Of a stretch of 5,132 bases of DNA, positions 1 through 5,132 are shown one piece after another. Under the pieces are notes generated by a model. The model did not search any database. It was given only the letters and a program-made list of their open reading frames with translations, and was not told the DNA's origin. Both the position numbers and the translations under genes were made by a program. The first letter of the stretch is position 1, and each line of letters begins with the position of its first letter. Source of the stretch: Vitreoscilla sp. (GTDB taxonomy: Bacteria > Pseudomonadota > Gammaproteobacteria > Burkholderiales > Burkholderiaceae); contig JACMOG010000968.1 in NCBI GenBank assembly GCA_014378125.1, positions 1 through 5,132 of the forward strand, in the 5' to 3' direction.

Positions 1-952
1 AGTGCACGCTGGGCGCGTCGCCGGCCGGCTGGCTGGTGGGCGCCGCGAACAGCGCGCCCACGTCGACCGCGTCGAAGCGGTACTGGGTGCCGCAGAAGTC
101 GCAGCCGATCTCGATGTCGTTGCGCTCGGCGAGGATGGACTCCGCCTCGTCGCGGCCCAGGTTCTTCAGCATCGCCCGCACGCGGTCGGCCGAGCAGCTG
201 CACGCGAAGCTGGGAGTCTCGGGTTCGAACACCCGCAGCGGTTCTTCCCAGAACAGGCGGTGCAGGATCGTGGGCGTGTCCAGCGTCAGCAGCTCGTCGC
301 GCGTGAGCGTGGAGGCGAAGTGCGAGATGCGCGTGAAGGCTTCGGCATCGATCTCGGCCTGGTCGGCGCCTGCAAGGTTGCCCGCGCCTTCGATGGGCAG
401 GCGCTGGATCAGCAGCCCGCAGGCCACGTCACCGTTGGCCGCCAGGACGATGCGGGTCTCGAGCTGCTCGGACTGGCGCATGTAGTGCTCCAGCATCGTG
501 GCCACGTCGCCCACCGGGCCGCCGTCGGGCTCCTCCAGCGGCACCACGCCCTGGTAGGGCTGCTGGCCGGGCTGGCGGTCGAGAGGGTCGAGCGTGATGG
601 CGCAGCGGCCGTCGCCGTAGCGGTTGACCAGGTCGGCGAAGCGCGCGTCGGCGGGCACGTCGCCCTGCACCTTCGCGGTGACGCGGAAGCGCAGGTCGGA
701 CATGGACTCGGCCACGGCCAGCTTCACCGGGCCGTCGCCGTGCACCTGCAGGATGAGCGCGCCGTTGAACTTGAGGTTGGCCTGCATCAGCGTGGCGGCC
801 GCGGCCAGCTCGCCGAGCATGTCGCGCACGGCGGGGGCCCACTCGCCGCTGGCCGAACGGCGGCGCAGCACCTCTTTCCAACCCTCGGTGAGGCGCACGA
901 TCATGCCGCGCACCGGCAGGCCGTCGAAGATGAATTTCTGGAGTTCGCTCAT
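1..952 (-). CDS. hslO: Hsp33 redox-regulated molecular chaperone (3' end cut by window edge)
   Basis: Hsp33 is a cytoplasmic holdase chaperone that is switched on when oxidative stress makes its zinc-binding cysteines form disulfides. The reading frame gives 317 residues with no stop before the window edge. The N-terminus MSELQKFIFDGLPVRGMIVR is typical of beta-proteobacterial Hsp33. The core carries QPYQGVVPLE (131-140) and MLEHYMRQSEQL (153-164), which match the family. The C-terminal redox switch is intact: CxC at C251/C253 within FACSCSADRV, and CxxC at C284/C287 within GCDFCGTQY, 30 residues apart, the same spacing as in E. coli Hsp33. E. coli Hsp33 has about 290 residues, so little should be missing; the Ala/Pro-rich tail after residue 300 is an extension. 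The ATG lies 5 bp after the stop of the carbonic-anhydrase-like gene and lacks a strong Shine-Dalgarno, so translational coupling is likely. Identification is firm. Confidence 0.96.
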   Translation of the reverse strand, partial: MSELQKFIFDGLPVRGMIVRLTEGWKEVLRRRSASGEWAPAVRDMLGELAAAATLMQANLKFNGALILQVHGDGPVKLAVAESMSDLRFRVTAKVQGDVPADARFADLVNRYGDGRCAITLDPLDRQPGQQPYQGVVPLEEPDGGPVGDVATMLEHYMRQSEQLETRIVLAANGDVACGLLIQRLPIEGAGNLAGADQAEIDAEAFTRISHFASTLTRDELLTLDTPTILHRLFWEEPLRVFEPETPSFACSCSADRVRAMLKNLGRDEAESILAERNDIEIGCDFCGTQYRFDAVDVGALFAAPTSQPAGDAPSVH

Positions 953-957
953 GGGAT

Positions 958-1512
958 TCAGGCGTCTTTGCCGGCATTGCCGGCGGGGGTGTCGATGCGG
1001 ACGACGCTGTCGCGATGGCGCGCGGCGTTGGCCACGTAGTGGGCCGCGCTCATGCGCAGCTTGTCGGCCTGCTCGTCGGTGAGGGTGCGCACGACCTTGG
1101 CCGGGCTGCCCACGATCAGCGAGTTGTCCGGGAATTGCTTGCCTTCGGTCACCAGCGCCCCGGCGCCGACGATGCAGTTGCGGCCGATGCGCGCGCCGTT
1201 CATCACCACCGACTGGATGCCGATCAGCGAGTTGTCGCCCACCGTGCAGCCGTGCAGCATCACCTGGTGGCCCACGGTGACGTCGGCGCCCAGCGTGAGC
1301 GGCGAGCCCATGTCGGTGTGCAGCACGCTGCCGTCCTGGATGTTGGTGCGCTCGCCGATGGTGATCCACTCGTTGTCGCCGCGCAGCACCGCGCCGTACC
1401 AGACGTTGGCGCCGGCCGCCAGGGCCACGCGGCCCACCACGGTGGCGGACTCGGCCACCCAGGCGTCGGGCGCCACGCGCGGGGCGTCGTCGCCGATTCG
1501 GTACAGGGCCAT
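958..1512 (-). CDS. gamma-carbonic-anhydrase family protein (left-handed beta-helix, YrdA/PaaY-like)
   Basis: This 184-residue protein is a hexapeptide-repeat, left-handed beta-helix protein of the gamma carbonic anhydrase family, which forms trimers with a metal ion at each subunit interface. The three expected metal-ligand histidines are present: H65 in SVLHTD, and H82 and H87 in GHQVMLHG. Conserved R44 and D46 (LRGDN) and Q59-D60 (NIQDGSV) are also present. Imperfect hexapeptide repeats run from about residue 15 to 140, followed by a C-terminal helix (about 144-168). Length is normal for bacterial YrdA/PaaY/CaiE-type proteins. The loop with the proton-shuttle glutamates of the archaeal enzyme Cam is absent, as in most bacterial homologues, so carbonic anhydrase activity cannot be assumed. 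The ATG start is supported by GGAG (1519-1522) with 6-nt spacing. It ends 5 bp before hslO, a pairing I recall from other beta-proteobacteria. Family assignment is firm; substrate is unknown. Confidence 0.93.
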   Translation of the reverse strand: MALYRIGDDAPRVAPDAWVAESATVVGRVALAAGANVWYGAVLRGDNEWITIGERTNIQDGSVLHTDMGSPLTLGADVTVGHQVMLHGCTVGDNSLIGIQSVVMNGARIGRNCIVGAGALVTEGKQFPDNSLIVGSPAKVVRTLTDEQADKLRMSAAHYVANAARHRDSVVRIDTPAGNAGKDA

Positions 1513-1607
1513 GCGGATCTCCGGGGAGTGAGGGCGTGATTTTACGGATCGGCGCGGCCGCCCGCTGCGCGCGGGTCAAAAGCGCCGACTCGTCCACATG
1601 GGGACGA

Positions 1608-2384
1608 TCAGCCCAGTCTCAACAACTCTTCCTCGCTGAAGCCGGCCGCGCGGCGCGCCTCGAGGTTGAACGGGCCGCGCAGCCGCGGCGCGTCGTGCGC
1701 GAGCGCCAACGCCGCGTAGGTGGCCACCGGCTCCAGCCCGCGCTCGGCGCACAGCACGCCGTACCAGCGGTTGCCGACGGCCACGTGGCCGATCTCGTCG
1801 CGCAGGATGATGTCGAGGATCTCGGCGCCGCGCTTGTCGCCCACGCTGACCAGCTTGTTGCGGATGGCCGGCGAGGCGTCGAGCCCGCGCGCCTCCAGCG
1901 TGCGCGGCACGAGCGCGATGCGGGCCAGGATGTCGTGCTTCGTCTTCTCGGCCATCGTCCACAACGCGTCGTGCGCCGGGAAGTCGCCGTAGGCGAAGCC
2001 CAGCTCCACCAGGCGGTCCGCCAGCAGCCCGAAGTGGTAGGCCTCCTCGCGCGCCACCTTCATCCAGTCGAGGTAGAACTCGTCGGGCATGCCGGCGAAG
2101 CGCCACGTGAGGTCGGCGGCCAGGTTGATGGCGTTGAACTCGATGTGGGCCAGCGCGTGCATCAGCGCGGCCAGGCCCTCGGGCGTGCCGATGCCGCGCT
2201 GCTTGACCTGGGTGTGGGGCACGAGCGACGGGCGCGCCGGGCGCCCGGGGATGCCCTCGGGCTCGGCGATCGCCTCGTCGGCGCCGACGGCGTCGAATGG
2301 GTCGAGCTCGCGGGCCAGCGCGGCCTTCTGCCAAGGGTCGGCAGTCACGAGGACCGCCAGGGAACGTTGTCGAAGAGTGCTCAC
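1608..2384 (-). CDS. DUF455 ferritin-like (putative di-iron) protein
   Basis: This 258-residue protein matches the DUF455 family, a ferritin-like four-helix-bundle group with no established reaction that I can name. The metal-binding pattern can be read directly: E82 in AHIEFNAINLA, then E114xxH117 in AREEAYHF, a glutamate in the third helix (E164 in RTLEARGLD), and E197xxH200 in RDEIGHVAVG. This E...ExxH...E...ExxH layout is that of di-iron proteins of the ferritin/COQ7/MiaE type, so an iron-dependent oxidase or hydroxylase role is an inference only. Other family-like segments are PGRPARPSLV (46-55) and the C-terminal GPFNLEARRAAGFS (237-250). No signal peptide or membrane segment is seen, so it should be cytoplasmic. 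The start chosen is GTG at 2384; no convincing Shine-Dalgarno precedes it, but the N-terminus STLRQRSLAVL looks like that of relatives. The gene lies 95 bp upstream of the carbonic-anhydrase-like gene in the same direction. Confidence 0.9.
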   Translation of the reverse strand: MSTLRQRSLAVLVTADPWQKAALARELDPFDAVGADEAIAEPEGIPGRPARPSLVPHTQVKQRGIGTPEGLAALMHALAHIEFNAINLAADLTWRFAGMPDEFYLDWMKVAREEAYHFGLLADRLVELGFAYGDFPAHDALWTMAEKTKHDILARIALVPRTLEARGLDASPAIRNKLVSVGDKRGAEILDIILRDEIGHVAVGNRWYGVLCAERGLEPVATYAALALAHDAPRLRGPFNLEARRAAGFSEEELLRLG

Positions 2385-2466
2385 GGCGTCATGGTACGTG
2401 CATCGACACGCGCCTTGACGGTGCGCTCATGCACCACCAAGGGACGTCGCCGTGCACGCGCACCCG

Positions 2467-2559
2467 CGTCATCCTGCGCGAAGCGAAGCGGAGTCGCAGG
2501 ATCCACGCACCGGGAAGACGTCGGCCGGGGTGGATCCTGCGACTACGCGCAGGATGACG
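2467..2559. repeat. REP/BIME-like palindromic intergenic repeat pair (possible transcript-end hairpin)
   Basis: This is a two-armed inverted repeat in the gap between the receptor stop and the DUF455 gene. Outer arms CGTCATCCTGCGCG (2467-2480) and its complement (2546-2559) match at 14 of 14 bases. Inner arms AGTCGCAGGATCCAC (2492-2506) and its complement (2530-2544) match at 15 of 15. The left arm has an 11-nt insert (2481-2491) where the right has one base (2545), and the loop is 23 nt. Each arm is also a hairpin by itself, with the same 8-bp stem ATCCTGCG/CGCAGGAT (2471-2478 with 2495-2502; 2534-2541 with 2548-2555). The element is thus two repeat units in opposite orientation. It starts 16 bp past the receptor's stop codon, so it could stabilise the mRNA 3' end or help end transcription. 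No T-run follows on the minus strand, so it is not a canonical intrinsic terminator. Confidence 0.85.
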
Positions 2560-2575
2560 GACGTGCGCGAACCCG

Positions 2576-4960
2576 TCAGAACTCGTAGTTGCCGCTCACG
2601 CCGATGGTGCGCGGGCGCAGGTAGTAGGCCTCGGGCACGTACTGCACGGTCGGGTGCTGGATCGCCGTGTGGTTGTTGGCCGCGTTCTTCACGAAGGCGG
2701 TGAACTCCCACTTGTCGAAGTTGACGCCCGCGCTGCCGTCGAACACGTAGTACGACGGGCGGTCGTGGTCCGGGTCGCTGCGCAGCAGCTGGCCGTGGCT
2801 CTTGCCCGTCCATTGGGCGTTGCCGCGCACGAAGGCGCTCACGGCGTCGTTGACGGCCCAGTGGTAGTCGGCGCCGACGTTGGCGGTGGCCACGGGCACG
2901 CCCTGCAGCTGGTCGCCCTTGCGGACGTTGTAGGGCTTGGTGGTGTCCTGGTTGCCGTCGGCGTCCAACGGACGGCCCAGGTCGGGCACGTCGGCATCGA
3001 AGGTGGCGTGGGTGAGGCCGCCCGACGCCTTGATGGTGAGGTTCTCGGTGACGCGCGCCTGCAGGTCGGCCTCCAGGCCGTAGCTGGTGGCGTTGCCGGT
3101 GTTGGTCTCGAAGTCGAACCCGGACGATCCCAGGGCAACGTCCTGCTGGATGTTCTTCCACTTGAGCACGAAGGCCGACACGTTGAACGTCACGCGCCGG
3201 TTCCACAGCGACGACTTGCTGCCGATCTCGTAGTTCCACAGGCTGTCCGGCGCGAACGACTTGGGCGGCAGGCCAGGCAAGCCGATCTGGGAAATGGCAT
3301 CGAGCACCTTCTGGTTGGCCGGCACGGGCCGATTGGCGCCGCCCAGGCGGAAGCCCTTCGAGACGTTGCTGTACAGCGTGGTCGACGGGTCGACGGCCCA
3401 GGTCAGCTTGAAGCTGGGCGTCCAGGCGGTGTTGCCCGTGTCGATGACCGCGGAGTTCTTCGCCAGGTTGTAGAAGTAGTTGCCTTCGCGCGTGAAGTGC
3501 TGGCGCGCGTCGATGTAGCGCAGGCCCGCCGTGGCGCCGATCGTCGTCGTCGGGTGGAACGTGACCTCGCCGAAGCCCGACGCCTGCTTGTCGTGGTAGT
3601 GGCGGGCGCTGTAGTACGAGTCGTTGTTGTCGAAGTCGCCGGCGAAGCCGTTGAGCATCTGCGCGTTGTCGCCCGGATTGAATCCGTACTGCGCGAACAC
3701 GGCGTTGATGCCGGGAATCGGCTCGTCGTCGTAGACCTGCGTGGTGGCGTCGGACACGTACAGGCCGCCGATCCACGTGAACAGGCTCGGGTTCTTCGGG
3801 TCGTAGTCCTTGGAGGCCAGGCGAACCTCGAGCGAGGTCTGGTCGATCTTGTTGTTCAGGTAGACCGTGGATGTGAGGGCGTCCAGCGAGTCGATGAGAT
3901 CCTGTTTCGATCGGTCGAGCACCGCGTAGCTCGGATCGTTGATGTAAGTGCCGTCCTGCTTGCGGTCGAAGCGGCGCTGGTAGCCGCTCAGCACGGCCGT
4001 GAGCGTGCCGATGGGCATCTCGCCGTTGATGGTCACGCTGGGCACCACGAGGCGGTCGCTGCCCGGCTCGCGGATCCGCTTGGACGTCTGGAAACGCCCC
4101 GCCAGGCCGGTGTAGGCCGCGTCGATGTCGGCGGTGTTGGTCAGCTGCGCGAACAGCGCCGGCTCGATCGTCCAGCCCGGCTCGATGACGGCCTTGGCCG
4201 ACGCCTTCACCACGGTCCAGTCCTGGCTGTCGATGCCCTTGGACACGACGGCGTTGGTGGACGGATCCACCTGGTCGATGTAGCCGCTGTCGTGGCCGCG
4301 CTGCACGCCGATGCGGATCGCCAGCTTGTCCTTGATGACCGGCACGTTGATCACGCCCTCGGCCTGGTAGTTGGCGCCGCCGTGTTCGGTCCAGGACGTC
4401 TGTGCCGAGGCCGTCGCGCCGAACGACTTGAGGTCGGGCTGCTTGCTCACGAACTTGATCGTGCCGCCCAGCGAGCTGGCGCCGTACAGCGTGCCTTGCG
4501 GACCGCGCAGCACTTCCACGTTGTCCAGGTCGAAGAAGTGCGGCTCGGCCGTGCCGGTGCTGTACAGGTTGCGGGTGTTGAGCGAGACGTCGTCAAGATA
4601 CAGGCTGACCGTGGCCGAGCCGGCCTGCGAGCTCACGCCGCGGATCTCGACGGTGCCGAGGCCGGGGCCGGCCTGCGTCGAGAACGAGATGTTGGGCACG
4701 TTGCGGGAGAGATCTTCCACCGTGTTGATCTGCGAGGCCTTGAGCTGCTCGGCCGACACCACCGACACGCTCACGGGCACGCCCTGGATGTCTTCCTTGC
4801 GCTTCTGCGCCGTGATGATCACGCGCGCGATCTCGAGGCTGGACGCCGACGCGGCGGACGCCGGGCTGGCCGCGACCGCGGCGGCCTGGGCGAGCGCCGT
4901 CAACGGCACCAGGCAGGCGAGTCCGGATGCGACTCCGGCAACGACGATCTTCTTGGACAT
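2576..4960 (-). CDS. TonB-dependent outer-membrane receptor
   Basis: This complete 794-residue receptor imports a substrate across the outer membrane using TonB/ExbBD energy. A Sec signal peptide is clear: basic MSKK, a hydrophobic core to about residue 20, and an ALA site giving likely cleavage after A24. An Ala/Ser-rich linker (25-41) leads to a TonB-box-like segment, IARVIITAQKR (44-54). The plug domain (about 55-172) has VPVSVSVVSAEQL (61-73), YLDDVSL (121-127) and DNVEVLRGPQGTLYG (146-160), all hallmarks of the family. The rest (about 180-794) is a beta-barrel ending in RPRTIGVSGNYEF, with the terminal aromatic residue expected for outer-membrane assembly. There is no N-terminal signalling (STN/FecA-like) domain, so sigma/anti-sigma control is not indicated. 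The ATG start is fixed by a strong Shine-Dalgarno. The gene lies 48 bp after an amino-acid-type ABC ATPase gene, hinting at a shared substrate. The substrate cannot be read from sequence; siderophore is only one option. Confidence 0.95.
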   Translation of the reverse strand: MSKKIVVAGVASGLACLVPLTALAQAAAVAASPASAASASSLEIARVIITAQKRKEDIQGVPVSVSVVSAEQLKASQINTVEDLSRNVPNISFSTQAGPGLGTVEIRGVSSQAGSATVSLYLDDVSLNTRNLYSTGTAEPHFFDLDNVEVLRGPQGTLYGASSLGGTIKFVSKQPDLKSFGATASAQTSWTEHGGANYQAEGVINVPVIKDKLAIRIGVQRGHDSGYIDQVDPSTNAVVSKGIDSQDWTVVKASAKAVIEPGWTIEPALFAQLTNTADIDAAYTGLAGRFQTSKRIREPGSDRLVVPSVTINGEMPIGTLTAVLSGYQRRFDRKQDGTYINDPSYAVLDRSKQDLIDSLDALTSTVYLNNKIDQTSLEVRLASKDYDPKNPSLFTWIGGLYVSDATTQVYDDEPIPGINAVFAQYGFNPGDNAQMLNGFAGDFDNNDSYYSARHYHDKQASGFGEVTFHPTTTIGATAGLRYIDARQHFTREGNYFYNLAKNSAVIDTGNTAWTPSFKLTWAVDPSTTLYSNVSKGFRLGGANRPVPANQKVLDAISQIGLPGLPPKSFAPDSLWNYEIGSKSSLWNRRVTFNVSAFVLKWKNIQQDVALGSSGFDFETNTGNATSYGLEADLQARVTENLTIKASGGLTHATFDADVPDLGRPLDADGNQDTTKPYNVRKGDQLQGVPVATANVGADYHWAVNDAVSAFVRGNAQWTGKSHGQLLRSDPDHDRPSYYVFDGSAGVNFDKWEFTAFVKNAANNHTAIQHPTVQYVPEAYYLRPRTIGVSGNYEF

Positions 4961-4964
4961 GTTG

Positions 4965-4973
4965 CCCCTCCTC
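4965..4973 (-). promoter_or_regulatory. strong ribosome binding site of the TonB-dependent receptor gene
   Basis: The minus strand reads GAGGAGGGG, containing the full AGGAGG anti-16S core (4967-4972) 6 nt before the ATG at 4960. It is by far the best Shine-Dalgarno in the window and fixes the receptor start. It directly follows a G-free C/A-rich leader that should be unstructured, so initiation is probably efficient whenever the transcript is made. Confidence 0.85.
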
Positions 4974-5008
4974 GTGGGTTTTTTGTGGTGGTGGGGGGGT
5001 GGGTGGAA
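4974..5008 (-). other. G-free, C-rich leader between the ABC ATPase stop and the receptor RBS
   Basis: Read on the minus strand, these 35 nt hold 21 C, 12 A, 2 T and no G, including runs of C7 (4993-4999) and A6 (4979-4984). The stretch is sharply different from the surrounding G+C-balanced coding DNA. As RNA it would be single-stranded. C-rich, G-poor RNA is the type bound by Rho (rut sites), though this one is shorter than classical rut sites. The opposite strand has four G-triplets (4976-4978, 4993-4995, 4997-4999, 5001-5003) that could form a G-quadruplex with one long loop. The composition is seen directly; any function is inference. Confidence 0.5.
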
Positions 5009-5132
5009 TCACTGGCGGGCGATCTGGCCGATGAACGCGCGCCCGCGTTCGTCTCCCTGGTCGCCGAAGAACCTGGCGGGCGGCGCGTCCTGCGCGATGC
5101 AGCCCTTGTCGAAGAACAGGATGCGGTCGCCC
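5009..5132 (-). CDS. polar-amino-acid-type ABC transporter ATP-binding protein (C-terminal fragment)
   Basis: Only the last 40 codons and the stop are inside the window; the 5' part lies beyond the right edge. The visible sequence begins GDRILFFDKGCIAQDAPPAR and continues to FFGDQGDERGRAFIGQIARQ. This follows the end of GlnQ/HisP-type ATPases, where the segment after the H-loop reads roughly DR(I/V)xFMDxGxIVExGPPxxFF...R(T/A)xxFLxQI. The Walker A, Walker B and signature motifs are outside the window, so the call rests on this C-terminal pattern alone. The protein would be the cytoplasmic motor of an inner-membrane importer for amino acids or related small molecules; its permease and binding-protein genes would be expected further to the right. 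The stop lies 48 bp before the receptor start in the same direction, which favours a common operon. Confidence 0.8.
   Translation of the reverse strand, partial: GDRILFFDKGCIAQDAPPARFFGDQGDERGRAFIGQIARQ

Noticed and set aside
2..1039. 345-codon open frame on the plus strand opposite hslO
   Set aside because: It is rich in Arg, Ala, Val and His with no recognisable domain, and lies antisense to a firmly identified Hsp33. Long antisense frames are expected in G+C-rich DNA with G/C at third positions.
1561..1575. Short hairpin CCCGC/GCGGG between DUF455 and the gamma-CA gene as a terminator
   Set aside because: The stem is only 5 bp and no T-run follows it on the minus strand, so it does not qualify as an intrinsic terminator.
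1538..1600. Possible promoter for the gamma-CA/hslO pair (TAAAAT at 1539-1544 on the minus strand)
   Set aside because: The hexamer is 5/6 to a -10 box, but no -35-like hexamer sits 16-18 nt upstream; the nearest TTGACC (1574-1579) is 29 nt away. Not enough to call a promoter.
1536..2588. 350-codon plus-strand open frame across the DUF455 gene and the repeat
   Set aside because: Its composition is that of an antisense shadow, it has no family match, and it runs through both a clear minus-strand gene and the palindromic repeat.
2469..3776. 435-codon minus-strand open frame inside the receptor gene
   Set aside because: It is the receptor gene read in another frame: Arg/Gln/Pro-rich with no domain, whereas the receptor frame shows plug and barrel motifs throughout.
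4593..5012. 139-codon minus-strand frame spanning the receptor start and the leader
   Set aside because: It is an out-of-frame shadow of the receptor's signal peptide and plug region, translating the C-rich leader into a Pro-rich string; the receptor frame has the strong RBS and clear family motifs.

Overview
The window looks like chromosomal DNA of a high-G+C (about two-thirds by eye) proteobacterium. The closest fit is a beta-proteobacterium of the Burkholderiales. This rests on the protein styles (the Hsp33 N-terminus, the gamma-carbonic-anhydrase-like protein and the DUF455 protein) and on the strong G/C third-position bias; it is recalled, not searched. All supported genes lie on the minus strand, so the window reads biologically from right to left.

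From the right edge: the last 40 codons of an ABC-transporter ATPase of the polar amino acid type (5009-5132). A 48-bp gap follows, which on the transcribed strand contains a 35-nt stretch with no G at all and then a near-perfect Shine-Dalgarno. Next is a complete 794-residue TonB-dependent outer-membrane receptor (2576-4960). Receptor and ATPase gene are close enough to share a transcript, suggesting a joint outer- plus inner-membrane uptake route whose substrate the sequence does not reveal.

Downstream of the receptor, the 191-bp gap 2385-2575 holds a palindromic repeat element (2467-2559): two short hairpin-forming units in opposite orientation that can also fold together into one long stem. 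It separates the uptake genes from a second group with the same direction: a DUF455 ferritin-like protein (1608-2384), a gamma-carbonic-anhydrase-family hexapeptide protein (958-1512), and hslO, encoding the redox-regulated chaperone Hsp33 (1-952), which runs off the left edge with probably only a few residues missing. The last two are separated by only 5 bp and are almost certainly co-transcribed. The DUF455 gene lies 95 bp upstream of them and may or may not belong to that unit.

No RNA gene, insertion sequence, CRISPR array or phage gene is visible. The window is mostly ordinary core-genome content. The parts worth a second look are the receptor/ABC linkage, the G-free C-rich leader of the receptor gene, and the repeat element. 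Nothing here amounts to a clearly new biological system.
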